Origin: Planctomycetota bacterium
Lineage (GTDB): Bacteria > Planctomycetota > SZUA-567 > H5-PLA8
Direction of reading: 5' to 3'
Assembly: GCA_023150555.1 (NCBI GenBank)
Contig: JAKLKQ010000027.1
Span: forward strand, 1-56,158
DNA length: 56,158 bases
Both the position numbers and the translations under genes were made by a program. A model generated the notes under the pieces. The model was not told the origin of the DNA and ran no database searches. It saw only the letters and a program-made list of their open reading frames with translations. Below, in pieces: positions 24,428-34,115 of this stretch (positions are counted from its first letter, which is position 1; each line of letters starts with the position of its first letter).

Positions 24428-26092
24428 ATGCCCCGGACGTATCTCGAAGTGGCCATTTGGATTTGGGCGGCCTGCGCGGCGTGCATCGGCGCCGAAAGCA
24501 GCCTGTGGAATCGGTCCGAACTGCCCGCGCAGGCGGCGGGCAGCGTGCTGCGCGGCGTCTGCTTCGCCGATGCCACGCGCGGCTGGATCGTCGGCGACAA
24601 GGGCCTGTGCCTGGCGACCGAGAACGGCGGAACGAGCTGGACCGTGCAGGCCACGGGAAGCACCGCGACCCTGCGCTGCGTCCGCTTCAACGACGCCCGG
24701 CACGGCTTCGCCTGCGGCGACGGCGACGCCGCCGCGCCCATGGCCAGCGGCCACATGGTCATGGGCCGCGCGCCGAACGCGGGTTCGCTGCTGGTCACTT
24801 CGGACGGCGGCAAGACCTGGACGCAGCAGTGGATCAGCAACAGCTTCGAGATCTGGTGCGTGGAGACGTCCGCCGCGCCGAACCTCCAGGCCGGCAATGG
24901 CTGGGACCCGCACCTGGACGGCGACATCCTGCGCTCCGCCGACGGCGGCAAGACCTGGACCGAACGCCGCGCGTTCCGCGCGCTTTCGGACATCCGCGCG
25001 GTGGACAAGCAGCGCTGGATTGCGGTGGGATCGCCGGTCTCCGTGGGCTTTACTGGCGCGCTCAAGGATCCGCTGCTGGACGAGAAGGCCTGCCGTGCGC
25101 TCTACAGCCGCGACGGCGGCAAGACCTGGACGCCGTCGAAGGGCAGCGAAGGCGCGACGTGCCTGCGCGGGCTGTACGCGCGTAAAGGCCTGGCGGTGGC
25201 CGTCGGCGACGGTGGCGCGGTCTTGCGCAGCGAAGACGACGGCGAGACCTGGACGGCCGTCAAGACCGAAATGCCGGCGGACCTGCGCGCCGTCGCGGCC
25301 GCGCCGGACGGGGCGGTGATTCTGGCCGGCGGCGCGCGCGGCGTCTTCGCGTTCAGCACCGACGCGGGCAAGACGTGGAGGGCCTCGTGGACCGGACGCG
25401 ACGACGTCCTGTACGCCGCCGCCGCGTGCGGCGGCACCTTCTGGGTGGCCGGCGCCAACGGCACGCTCCTGCGCTGCGAAGCCAAGGCGCTCGCCGTGGC
25501 CAAGGACCTGCCTGCGCCGCCTCCGCCGCCCAAGGAGCCGGAGCGCACCGTCACCGCCGCGCAGCGTGCGCGCGTGCGGGTGGGCGACTACTTGATCCAC
25601 GCCGTGCGCGTGGTGGCGCCGGGAATGGGCATGAATCTCGACTTCCAAGTCAAGATGTCCGTCACGGCCATCAAGGGCGACACCTACGCGCTGGCTGTCG
25701 AAGTAATCAAAGGCACGCCGCCGCCGGGCCAGCCGGCCAAGGATTCGGTCGAGGCCCACATGGCCGACTTGGAGAGCTTTGCCGATTGGGAGATCGGCAA
25801 GGTCCGCGAGGAAAAGGCCGAGGCGATCAAGGCCACTTCGGAGCGGCTGCCCGACGAGACGCTCGAGATCGGCGGCAAGAAGGTCGAATGCATCGTCATC
25901 CAGATGAACGGCACGCTGCCGGGCGGCGCCGGCACCGTCGCCGGAAAGCACTACGTCTGCAAATCGGCCGACGTGCCGCTCTCGGGCATGGTCAAGTTGG
26001 AGAGCGTGCAGAACATGGCCATGCCCACCGGCGCAAAGGTGGAATTGAAGAGCTCCCGCACGCTGGTCGAGTGGGGCCGCGGCAAGGAGTAA
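24428..26092 (+). CDS. secreted Asp-box (BNR/Ycf48-like) protein
   Basis: 554 residues; signal peptide in the first 22 (EVAIWIWAACAACIGA). At least five Asp-box repeats, S/T-x-D-x-G-x-T-W, are visible (VTSDGGKTWTQQ, RSADGGKTWTER, SRDGGKTWTPSK, RSEDDGETWTAV, STDAGKTWRASW), spaced as in a seven-bladed propeller similar to Ycf48. Residues 380-550 are a separate domain (RVRVGDYLIHAVRVVAPGMG and on) that is not recognised. No sialidase catalytic residues are evident. GGGAGG (24415-24420) precedes the ATG. It is transcribed alone or read into the nuclease genes 52 bp away. Confidence 0.75.
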   Translation: MPRTYLEVAIWIWAACAACIGAESSLWNRSELPAQAAGSVLRGVCFADATRGWIVGDKGLCLATENGGTSWTVQATGSTATLRCVRFNDARHGFACGDGDAAAPMASGHMVMGRAPNAGSLLVTSDGGKTWTQQWISNSFEIWCVETSAAPNLQAGNGWDPHLDGDILRSADGGKTWTERRAFRALSDIRAVDKQRWIAVGSPVSVGFTGALKDPLLDEKACRALYSRDGGKTWTPSKGSEGATCLRGLYARKGLAVAVGDGGAVLRSEDDGETWTAVKTEMPADLRAVAAAPDGAVILAGGARGVFAFSTDAGKTWRASWTGRDDVLYAAAACGGTFWVAGANGTLLRCEAKALAVAKDLPAPPPPPKEPERTVTAAQRARVRVGDYLIHAVRVVAPGMGMNLDFQVKMSVTAIKGDTYALAVEVIKGTPPPGQPAKDSVEAHMADLESFADWEIGKVREEKAEAIKATSERLPDETLEIGGKKVECIVIQMNGTLPGGAGTVAGKHYVCKSADVPLSGMVKLESVQNMAMPTGAKVELKSSRTLVEWGRGKE

Positions 26093-26144
26093 CCCGCGCT
26101 TCCCGCGCGTTGACATTCGTCCGCAGCGAGTATCGTGGACGGCG

Positions 26145-29100
26145 ATGGCCATCGACCCTTCGCCCGACACGCCGTTCGTGCAGGCCGCGCCCTGCGCCCT
26201 GCGCCTGCACCCCTCGGCGCTCGCGCGCGACGCCGCGCTGGACGAACGCTGCCGCAAGAGCCCGGGCTGCTCCGCGGCCTGGGCCGAAGGCGACAGCACC
26301 GCCGACGCCTTCTTCCGCGCGCTCGACCGCCTACTCCCGCCCGTGGAGGCCGAGGCGCCGCCCCTGCGGCTGCTCGAGGGCGCCGCGCGGACCGCGGTGC
26401 TGCACGAAGCCTGGCGCGCGGTGCGCGGCCGCGAGGAAGACGCCGAGCCCACCCGCGCGGCGCTCGACGCGGCCGGCCGCCTGATCGCCGCGTGGAAGGG
26501 CGCGAACCTCGAACCCGGCGCCGTCGAACGAGCGGCGGGCTTCCTCGAGAAGAACAACCCGCGCCTGGCCGAACGCCTCGCGCGGCTCGGCAAGCTCTGG
26601 CGCCGCTACGAGCAGCGCCTGGGCGGGCGCTGGACCGACCGCGAAGGCTGGGAGCGGGAGGTCATCGCGCGGCTGGTTGCGCACGAGGAAGTGCCGGCTT
26701 CGCTGCTTTCGCCCGGCGCGCTGGTGCGGGCCGAAGGCCTGCTGCGCCTGAACCCCGCGCACCGCGCGCTGCTGCAGCGCCTGGCTGCGATGGAGTTCCC
26801 GCTGGAACTCTCCGCCGCCGTGCCGCCGAACGAGTTTCCGCTCTTGGCGCGCACCTTCGGGCCGCTCTTCAACCGCATCGTGGCGCTTTCGGAAGCCGGT
26901 CCGCAGGAGATCGAGCGCGTCGAAGCGCCCACGCCGTACGCCGAGGTCTACGCGATCGGCACGCGCGTGCGGCGCTGGATCGCCGAAGAAGGCATCGCCC
27001 CCGAACGCATCGCCGTCGCCTTCCGCGACCTGGGCCCCTACAGCCAGTTCGTCGCCGACGTCTTCGGGCGCCTGAACGTCCCGTACTTCGAACGCCGCGG
27101 CGAGCCGCTCGCCTTCCAGCCCCTAGTCCGCGCCGCGCTCTGCGGCCTGAACGCCGCGCGCGGGGACTTCTCTCGCGAGGAACTCTTCCGCTTCCTCTGC
27201 GCCGGGCCCGTCGACGCGAAACCATTGAGCGGGCTTGGCGGCGAGGACGCGCCGGATGCCTTCGCGCTCCGGCAGGCGGCGCTCGACGCGCGCGCCGACC
27301 GCTTCTTCGGCCGCGAGGCGCAGCATCCCGCCGCCGCGTGGGCCAAGCGCCTGCGCCTGCACGCCGGCGCGATTCGGCAGCGCGACGAGGCGGCCGCGCT
27401 GCGAATGGAACGCTGCGCCGACGCGCTCTTCCGGATCGTGGAAAGGCTTCACGCTTTGCGTACGCCGCGGCCGCCGGCCGAGTTCGCCGCCGCGTGGCGA
27501 ACCTTCTGGCAGGAAGCCGGGCTGGGGAAGGACGACCGCCGCAACACCGCGCCGCGCGACCGCGAGTCCTTGGCCGCGCTCGACGACGCGCTGGAGGAAG
27601 TCGCCGCCGCGCCGGGCGGGCGCGAGGGCACGGTGGACCTCGACGCCTTCGCGCTGCTGCTGGAGGACGCCATTTCCGCGCGGGGTCTGCGCGGGGCGGG
27701 GCGCGAGAAGGCCGGCGGCGTGCGCGTGCTGAACTGCTACGACCTGCGCGGGCTTTCCTTCGAGCGCCTGGTGCTGGGCGGCCTGAACGAGCGCGACTTC
27801 CCGCGCCCGGCCGCGCCCGATCCGCTGCTGGGCGACGGCGTCGCCGCCGAACTGCGCGGGGCGCTCGCGCGGGCCGCGCGCATCCCCCTGGACGCGCTGC
27901 ACGGCGTCGAGCCGCGGCTGCCGGAGGAAGTGCGCGAGGAGGAGCAGGCGCTCTTCGAGGCTGCGCGCCGCGCGTGCACCGGCACGTGGGTGCTGGCGCG
28001 CTGCAAGACCCGCGCCGACGGCAGCATCGCGCCCGCGTCGGTCTTCTGGGACAGGCCGGAGTTCCGCGAGTTCGAAGCTCGGCAGGCCGAGGCCGTGCGC
28101 CCCGCGCCGCCGCTGGACGAGTGCCTGGCCGACGAAGAGGCCGAGTTGCGCGCGGCGTGGATCCTGGGCGGCGGGCGCGACGCGAAGAAGGACGACGACC
28201 ACGCGGCCGAGCGTGACCTCGCGGCGGCGCTCTTTGCCGCGCGGGCGGGCCGCCTTCCCGCGCTGGCCGGCCGCGCGGGCGTCGAGCAGGCGCGCGAACG
28301 CTTCTTCGAGAACCTGCAGCCCGACGTGGAGGCGGAGACGGAAGCGGAGGCTCAGCAGGCGCGCGCCGCCGCTGTTGCCGAGAGAGCCGGCGCCTACGAC
28401 GGCGGCGTGGCGCACGCCGCGCCCGAGGCCGGCGCGGTGCTGAAGGAACTCTTTTTGCGCCCCGTCGCCGCTTCGGCGGGGAAGGCGCAATCGGACGAAA
28501 AGACGCAGTCGCTTTCGCCCAGTTCGCTCGAGTCGCTGGCGGGCTGCGCGTTCAAGTTCCTGCAGGAGCGCGTGCTGGGCCTGGAATCGCCCGAACGCCC
28601 CGGCGAGGAACTGGACGCCAGCGGGCGCGGCAGCATCTGGCACGACGTGCTGGCGGGCTTCTACCGCGAGCTGCTGAACCTCGCGAAGGAGAACGGCCGC
28701 CAAGTCGCGGTGCTGGATCCCGCGCGCCGGAATGAGTACGCAAAGCGTCTGAAGGCGCGCGCGGACAAGGTGCTGGAGCGCGCGCCCGAACGGTACTTCA
28801 CGGGGCATCCGGGGCTGTGGGGCGTGCAGCGCCGCCGCATCGAGGCCGGGCTCGACGGCTGGCTGGACCACGAACTGCGCGACGCCGCGGAGACGAAGTT
28901 CCATCCGGCGGGCATCGAGTTCTCGTTCAACGCGCGCGACGGGCACGCCGCGCCGCCGGTGCGCGTGCCCTTCGGCGGAAAGAAGGGCGCGGAGCTGGAA
29001 CTGCTCGTCGAAGGCCGCATCGACCGCGTCGACCTGCGCCTTCAGGACCCCGGCGCGAGGACGCCGCGCGTGACGGGCCTGCGCCTGATCGACTACAAAC

Positions 29101-29588
29101 AGGGCGCGCTGAAGAATCTTCAGGACACGGTCAAGCCGGAGGAGGTGCGGAGCTTGCGCAGCGCGCAGCTGCCCATCTACCTGCTCGCGGCGGTACAGTA
29201 CCTGCAGGCGCGCGAGGCCGGCGACGGCTGGGCCGTCGACTGGGACGAACTCGAGCAGAACGCCTGCGCGGCGCTGTACGCTTTGCGTTCGGTGCCCGAA
29301 GCCAACCGCGGCAAGGCGGCCGCGCTGCTGGAGCTCTTCGCCGAGAAAAAAGCGCGCAGGAAGAAAGACGGTCCGGAAATCGAGCCGCTGAAGTTCGAAG
29401 AGTTCATCGATCTGAAGGGCGGGAACCACAAGCTGTACGAAAAGATCCGCGAGCTGCTGGCCGGCGTCTTCGACGGGCGCTTCGCCGTCGCGCCCGACCC
29501 CTGCGCGGGCGACTTATGTGCCGCGCGCTTCTTATGCCGCTTCCGCGACCTGCCCGATGCGCAGGCCGACGGCGGAGGCGCTTCCTGA
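26145..29588 (+). CDS. AddB-like nuclease subunit (PD-(D/E)XK, Fe-S)
   Basis: 1147 residues, the usual AddB length. The C-terminal RecB-type nuclease has GRIDRVDLR and LRLIDYKQG (the D and DYK of the PD-(D/E)XK site, near 955-990). Four cysteines likely hold a 4Fe-4S cluster: C801 (LAGCAFKF), then C1120, C1125 and C1131 (PCAGDLCAARFLCRF). The last three are spaced C-x4-C-x5-C, slightly unlike the common C-x2-C-x5-C. No Walker A loop was found at the N-terminus, so the helicase half may be inactive, as in many AddB/RexB proteins. Its stop overlaps the next gene by one base. Confidence 0.82.
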   Translation: MAIDPSPDTPFVQAAPCALRLHPSALARDAALDERCRKSPGCSAAWAEGDSTADAFFRALDRLLPPVEAEAPPLRLLEGAARTAVLHEAWRAVRGREEDAEPTRAALDAAGRLIAAWKGANLEPGAVERAAGFLEKNNPRLAERLARLGKLWRRYEQRLGGRWTDREGWEREVIARLVAHEEVPASLLSPGALVRAEGLLRLNPAHRALLQRLAAMEFPLELSAAVPPNEFPLLARTFGPLFNRIVALSEAGPQEIERVEAPTPYAEVYAIGTRVRRWIAEEGIAPERIAVAFRDLGPYSQFVADVFGRLNVPYFERRGEPLAFQPLVRAALCGLNAARGDFSREELFRFLCAGPVDAKPLSGLGGEDAPDAFALRQAALDARADRFFGREAQHPAAAWAKRLRLHAGAIRQRDEAAALRMERCADALFRIVERLHALRTPRPPAEFAAAWRTFWQEAGLGKDDRRNTAPRDRESLAALDDALEEVAAAPGGREGTVDLDAFALLLEDAISARGLRGAGREKAGGVRVLNCYDLRGLSFERLVLGGLNERDFPRPAAPDPLLGDGVAAELRGALARAARIPLDALHGVEPRLPEEVREEEQALFEAARRACTGTWVLARCKTRADGSIAPASVFWDRPEFREFEARQAEAVRPAPPLDECLADEEAELRAAWILGGGRDAKKDDDHAAERDLAAALFAARAGRLPALAGRAGVEQARERFFENLQPDVEAETEAEAQQARAAAVAERAGAYDGGVAHAAPEAGAVLKELFLRPVAASAGKAQSDEKTQSLSPSSLESLAGCAFKFLQERVLGLESPERPGEELDASGRGSIWHDVLAGFYRELLNLAKENGRQVAVLDPARRNEYAKRLKARADKVLERAPERYFTGHPGLWGVQRRRIEAGLDGWLDHELRDAAETKFHPAGIEFSFNARDGHAAPPVRVPFGGKKGAELELLVEGRIDRVDLRLQDPGARTPRVTGLRLIDYKQGALKNLQDTVKPEEVRSLRSAQLPIYLLAAVQYLQAREAGDGWAVDWDELEQNACAALYALRSVPEANRGKAAALLELFAEKKARRKKDGPEIEPLKFEEFIDLKGGNHKLYEKIRELLAGVFDGRFAVAPDPCAGDLCAARFLCRFRDLPDAQADGGGAS

Positions 29589-32500
29589 TGGCGCGCCGCG
29601 GCAAGGACACGCACACCGGCAAGCTCTTCGGCGAGGAGCCCGCGCCGAAGCCCAAGCCCGCGAAGCCGGCGAAGACGCAGCCGGCCGCGAAGCCCGCAGG
29701 CCGCGATCCCTTCAAACTCGCGGACCTTCAGCAGAAGGCGCTGGACGCGCAGGCCAACCGCGTGCTTTCGGCCAGCGCCGGCACGGGCAAGACGCACACG
29801 CTGACGGCGATCTACCTCGACGTGCTGCTGGGCCGCCTGCGCGGCGAATCGAAGCGCGACGCCGCACCGCTGCGCCCCGGGGAAGTCGTGGCCGTGACCT
29901 TCACCGAGAAGGCTGCCGCCGAGCTGCTCGAACGCGCCCGCGGCGCGCTGGAAGACCTGCTCGCGAACGCAAAGCACGAGGCGCTGCGCGCGCACCTGGC
30001 GCTCTGCCGAGACGAACTCTCCGGCGCGCCGGTCAGCACCATCCACGGCTACTGCGCGCGCCTCTTGCGCGCGGCGGGCGAACGCGACGGCGTGCCGCCG
30101 GGCTTCCGTATGCTGGAGCAGGACGAGGCCGACGAGTTGCTCGACGACGCGCTGCGTTCCGCCGCCGCCGAACTGCTCGCGAAGAGCGGCGAGGAGAGCG
30201 CCGCGCTGTTCGAACTCGCGCGCGAGTGGAACGTTTCCGGCGCCTTCGGCAAGGGCTTGCTGCCGGTGGGGCGGAGCCTGATCCACGCGCTGCGCACGCT
30301 GGGCCTCGAGCCGGATGCGTTGCTCGATAAGGAACCTGAAGGCGACGCGTCGAAGCTGCTCGACGGCGTGCGCGAACGCGTCGCCGAAGTGCCGGACAAG
30401 GGGAAGCAGGGGCCCAAACCCGAATTGCGGGCGCTGTTGTCCGAACCGGTGGACGCGGGCGACAACCATGCGCTGCGCCGCTTCTGCCTCGAGGCGCTGC
30501 CTCTGGTCCTGACGAACAAGAAGCCGTTCAAGTGGGCCGAGGGCCTGGGCCTCGACGCGGACCTGCGCGCGGTCCTGGCGCTCGCCCACGCCCCGCACCG
30601 CGCGGCGCTGGTGCGCTATATAAAGGAGGCGCTGGCGCGCTACGCGAAGGCCAAGCGCGCGGCGGGCGAGCTCGACTTCGACGACCTGCTGCTGGATGCG
30701 CGGCGGCTGCTCGAGGAGGAGCCGCAGGCGTCGGGCGGCGCGCAGTTCGTGCTCATCGACGAGTTCCAGGACACCAACCCGATCCAGTGGCAGGTGCTCG
30801 AGCGCGTCGCGTTCCCGAGCGACGCCGCGCGCGGCCGCCCGCGCATCGCCATCGTTGGCGACGAGAAGCAGTCGATCTACCGCTTCCGGGGCGCCGAGGT
30901 GCGGCTCTTCCGCGACCGCTGCGCCGAGAAGGCCTTCGCCGTGCAGCCGCTGAAGGAGAACTTCCGCAGCCGCGCGGCCGTGATCGATTTCCTCAACGCG
31001 TTCTTCCGGACCGTCTGGCCCGCGCAAGCCGAAGGATTCTCGTACGACCAGTCGCACGAACTGGAAGCGCACGATGCCGGCGGCGAGCGCCACGCGTGGG
31101 AAGGTCCGCCCGGCGAGCTGCTGAAGGCGCACGCGGCGGCGGAGAACGCCGACCAGGCGCGCTGGGCGCAGGCGCAGGCCATCGCGCGCCGCATCCGCAC
31201 GATGATCGACGCGGAGAAGGATTCGCCGCGCGTCTGGGACAAAGAGAAGAGCGTCCTGCGCACGCCGAGCTACAAGGATGTCGCGGTGCTGGCGCACAGC
31301 GTGAAGTCGCTGCGCGTGCCGCTGGAGCTGGCCTTCGCGAAGTACCGCGTGCCCTTCCGCATGATCGGCGGCGTGACCTTCTACACGCGCCAGGAAGTGC
31401 TGGACGTGCTGAACCTGCTCGCCGCGGTCGCCGACCCGTCGGACACGCTTTCGCTGGCCGGCTTCCTGCGCAGCCCCCTGGTGCAGCTGCCCGATGGCGC
31501 CGTCTTCCGCCTTGTCTATGGGAAGGACGGTGCGCGGGAAGGCGAGAAAGGCGGGGCAAAGGCCGAGGGGTTCGCAAAGCGTATCGAGGACCTCGACGCC
31601 GAAGGCCTGAGCGAAGACGACGCCGCGAAGTTCCGCGCCGGCGCGGAACTGCTGAAGGAACTGCGCTCGAACCTGGGCCGCTGGACCGTCGCCGAGTGCA
31701 TCGACCTCGCGTGCCGCCGCACGGGCTTTATGGGCGTGCTCGCCATGCAGCCGCAGGGCGAACTGGCCGTCGCGGCGGTGCGCCGCCTGATCGAGCGCGC
31801 GCGCGTCTTCGAGGCGCAGGGCGCGCATACCTTCGGCGATTTCGCCGAGTGGCTGCGCGAACGCGTGGAGCGCGAGTTCAGCGAGCCTGCGGGCGACCAG
31901 ACGCCGGACCTGGCGCCGGACCTGCCCGAGAGCCCCGACGCCGTGCACGTCGGCACAATCCACAAGGCGAAGGGTCTCGAGTTTCCTGTCGTCTTCGTCG
32001 CCGAGATGGGCACCGCGCCGCGCAGCAACTCCGACGCGGCGTTCTTCGAACCAGGGCACGGCCTGGGCCTGCGCATCGGGATTGAGCGCGAGGGCTTGTC
32101 GGGCGCGGCCGACGCGATCCACGCGGGTATCGCGGAGCAGCTGAAGGCCGCGGAGGATGAAGAGTCGCGGCGCAAGCTCTACGTCGCGCTGACCCGCGCG
32201 CGCGATTACCTGGTGCTCTGCGGCGAGTACAAGGACAACCGCAAAGACGGCACGTGGCGCGCGTATGTTGACGCGTATCTGAATGCAAGCGAGAACGACG
32301 GCGCGCTGCCGAAGCTGCTCGTGCGCGAAGACAATGCGAAGGAATTGCTTGACGCTAAGCCGCCCGAGGCGCAGGCGCCGCTTTCTTACGACGCCGGCGA
32401 GGCGAAACTTTCCTCCAAACCCAGGCACAAGCCGGACGCGGAAGCGCTGTCGCGCTTGCAGGCGCTGCTGAAGAACGTCGCGCAGCCGCCGGCGCGCGCT

Positions 32501-33310
32501 TGGGGACCCGGCGGGCGGAGCCTCGAACTGCCCGTCACCGAGTTCGCTCGCCTGCTGGCCGGGCTGCCGGGCCTGCAATCGTACGAGCGCGCGGACAGCA
32601 GCGAAGCGGCCGGCGCGGAGGAGATTTCGGAAACCGGCGCCGCCGCCGTGCTGCCGGGCGGCAGCGACGAGTTTAACGAGCAGGCCGGCCTGCCGCCGGC
32701 CGACGCGCGCAAGCTGGGCGTCGCCGCGCACGCCGCGCTGGAAGCCGCCGTCGCCGCCGGTGGGAAGGACGCGCCGGCCGCCGCGGCGTCCGCCTGGTGC
32801 CGGACGCTCGCTCGCGCCGGCGCCGACGCGGAATGCGACGCGGCGCTGGCCGCCTTCGCGAAGGTCGAAGCCGCGCTGAACGGCAAGTTCTTGAAGGAGG
32901 TACTCGCGCTGCCGCCGGCCCAGCGCTATGCCGAGCGCGCACTGCGCTGGCGCCTGTCGCTGGACGGCCCGCCGCGGCTGAGCGTGGCGCTTAGCGGCAC
33001 GATCGATTTGCTCGCGCAGCCCGGCGGCGCGTGGCGGGTGGTGGACTACAAGCTGGCCGCGCGCGAGAACGTTTCGGCGAAGGTGCTGCACGCGTACGCC
33101 TGGCAGGTGCGGCTGTACGCGGCGGCGGCGGGGGCGTTGCTGCGCGAACGCGAGGAGGCCGCGGCGGATGTGAACGTCGGCGCGTACCTGTACTTCCTGG
33201 GCGACGCGGCGGGCGGCGCCGTGCCGCTGCCCGTCGACGAGTTCCCCGAGGCCTCGCGCCCGGCGGAGAAACTCGACCCTCGTGCGCTGCGCGCCGCTTT
33301 TCCCGAATAG
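29588..33310 (+). CDS. AddA-like UvrD-family helicase-nuclease subunit
   Basis: 1240 residues. Helicase motifs in order: Walker A SASAGTGKTHTLT (62-69 core), VTFTEKAAAEL (Ia), VLIDEFQDTNPIQW (II), GDEKQSIYRFRGA (III), VGTIHKAKGLEFPVVF (V) and LYVALTRARDYLVL (VI). A C-terminal PD-(D/E)XK nuclease is visible in LSGTIDLL and WRVVDYKL. With the upstream subunit it should form an AddAB-type complex that processes double-strand ends for recombination. The true start is ATG 29588, coupled as TGATG to the upstream stop; the frame further upstream is a shadow. The N-terminal 45 residues are Lys/Pro-rich. Confidence 0.88.
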   Translation: MARRGKDTHTGKLFGEEPAPKPKPAKPAKTQPAAKPAGRDPFKLADLQQKALDAQANRVLSASAGTGKTHTLTAIYLDVLLGRLRGESKRDAAPLRPGEVVAVTFTEKAAAELLERARGALEDLLANAKHEALRAHLALCRDELSGAPVSTIHGYCARLLRAAGERDGVPPGFRMLEQDEADELLDDALRSAAAELLAKSGEESAALFELAREWNVSGAFGKGLLPVGRSLIHALRTLGLEPDALLDKEPEGDASKLLDGVRERVAEVPDKGKQGPKPELRALLSEPVDAGDNHALRRFCLEALPLVLTNKKPFKWAEGLGLDADLRAVLALAHAPHRAALVRYIKEALARYAKAKRAAGELDFDDLLLDARRLLEEEPQASGGAQFVLIDEFQDTNPIQWQVLERVAFPSDAARGRPRIAIVGDEKQSIYRFRGAEVRLFRDRCAEKAFAVQPLKENFRSRAAVIDFLNAFFRTVWPAQAEGFSYDQSHELEAHDAGGERHAWEGPPGELLKAHAAAENADQARWAQAQAIARRIRTMIDAEKDSPRVWDKEKSVLRTPSYKDVAVLAHSVKSLRVPLELAFAKYRVPFRMIGGVTFYTRQEVLDVLNLLAAVADPSDTLSLAGFLRSPLVQLPDGAVFRLVYGKDGAREGEKGGAKAEGFAKRIEDLDAEGLSEDDAAKFRAGAELLKELRSNLGRWTVAECIDLACRRTGFMGVLAMQPQGELAVAAVRRLIERARVFEAQGAHTFGDFAEWLRERVEREFSEPAGDQTPDLAPDLPESPDAVHVGTIHKAKGLEFPVVFVAEMGTAPRSNSDAAFFEPGHGLGLRIGIEREGLSGAADAIHAGIAEQLKAAEDEESRRKLYVALTRARDYLVLCGEYKDNRKDGTWRAYVDAYLNASENDGALPKLLVREDNAKELLDAKPPEAQAPLSYDAGEAKLSSKPRHKPDAEALSRLQALLKNVAQPPARAWGPGGRSLELPVTEFARLLAGLPGLQSYERADSSEAAGAEEISETGAAAVLPGGSDEFNEQAGLPPADARKLGVAAHAALEAAVAAGGKDAPAAAASAWCRTLARAGADAECDAALAAFAKVEAALNGKFLKEVLALPPAQRYAERALRWRLSLDGPPRLSVALSGTIDLLAQPGGAWRVVDYKLAARENVSAKVLHAYAWQVRLYAAAAGALLREREEAAADVNVGAYLYFLGDAAGGAVPLPVDEFPEASRPAEKLDPRALRAAFPE

Positions 33311-33391
33311 CCTTGGCGAAAGGTACGTCTGAAGATTAGGAATAGAACCTTGCCCCCGCGACGTAGTAGGGTGTGAGCGGAGATGGAACGA

Positions 33392-33970
33392 ATGACGATG
33401 GACGATTTCGAAGACGACGCGCCGATGACCGCGCAGCGCGCCAAGCGCTGGCTCACCGAGGCCGAAGGCTGCGCGATGCTGGAACTCTACGACCGCGCGC
33501 TCGAGATGGCCCTGCCGGTCACGCGCACGGACTTCCTCCCGCTGGAGAGCAACCTCCTGGCGGGCGAGGTCTACCGCGAACAGGCGCAGCACGAGAAGGC
33601 CCTGCCGCACTTCGCCCGCGCGCTGAAGGAGAAGCCCGGCGGCGTCGAGGCCACCGTCGGCTACGGCTGGTGTCTGAAGCGCACCGGGCGCCTGCCCGAG
33701 GCGGTGCAGGCCTACGAGGCCGCACTGAAGGCCCACCCCAACGAGGCGCTGCTGCACTACAACCTCGCGTGCTACCAGAGCCTGCTCGGAAAGGTTCCCG
33801 AAGCCTTCGCGGCGCTGGACAAGGCCTTGGCCATCGACGAGACCTTCCGGCGCCTGGCCGTCGACGAAACCGACTTTGACCCCGTGCGCAACCTGCCCGA
33901 CTTCAAGAAGCGCGTGCCTGGCGGAAAGCGCTCGAGGGAGTCCGCCTCGTCCTCGCCGTCCCCGGAATAG
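33392..33970 (+). CDS. tetratricopeptide repeat protein
   Basis: About 192 residues with three or four TPR units between residues 30 and 150 (YDRALEMALPV, EQAQHEKALPHFARALKEKP, LKRTGRLPEAVQAYEAAL, LHYNLACYQSLLGKVPEAFA). The tail (VRNLPDFKKRV) is common in TPR proteins. The start at 33392 is preferred because AGCGGAG (33376-33382) lies at the right distance; an ATG at 33383 is too close to it. No signal peptide; probably a cytoplasmic scaffold. Partner unknown. Confidence 0.75.
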   Translation: MTMDDFEDDAPMTAQRAKRWLTEAEGCAMLELYDRALEMALPVTRTDFLPLESNLLAGEVYREQAQHEKALPHFARALKEKPGGVEATVGYGWCLKRTGRLPEAVQAYEAALKAHPNEALLHYNLACYQSLLGKVPEAFAALDKALAIDETFRRLAVDETDFDPVRNLPDFKKRVPGGKRSRESASSSPSPE

Positions 33971-33982
33971 GTTTCTCGTCGT

Positions 33983-34014
33983 TCTGTAACCCTTTTAAAA
34001 TCAATGCCTTGTGA
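33983..34014 (+). promoter_or_regulatory. candidate ECF-type promoter of sigma factor 1
   Basis: TCTGTAACC (33983-33991), 17 nt, then TTGTGA (34009-34014). The same 9-nt word at the same spacing from a TTATAG box lies before the second sigma gene (51248-51279). TGTAACC resembles -35 elements read by ECF sigma factors; autoregulation is an inference. Confidence 0.45.
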
Positions 34015-34038
34015 ATTCCCGGTTTTCCCCGGGAATTC
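34013..34038. promoter_or_regulatory. inverted repeat in the sigma factor 1 leader
   Basis: GAATTCCCGG (34013-34022) and CCGGGAATTC (34029-34038), perfect 10-bp arms with a 6-nt loop, just behind the proposed -10 box. It could be an operator or a leader hairpin; no T-run follows. Confidence 0.6.
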
Positions 34039-34115
34039 CACTGCTACGGCTTCGCGCAAGCGCGCATAGGGGGCAGGGCAGGACGGTGTGCGCCCCTGTA
34101 GCCGGAGCGGCTCCG

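Noticed and set aside
26135..28216. 693-codon plus-strand frame overlapping the AddB-like gene
   Set aside because: Extremely Arg-rich translation in the wrong frame; the overlapping frame carries the Fe-S and nuclease motifs.
29177..33757. 1526-codon open frame on the minus strand opposite the AddA-like gene
   Set aside because: It is antisense to a gene with complete helicase and nuclease motifs; its translation is His/Arg/Val-rich without domains, as expected from GC-rich third positions.
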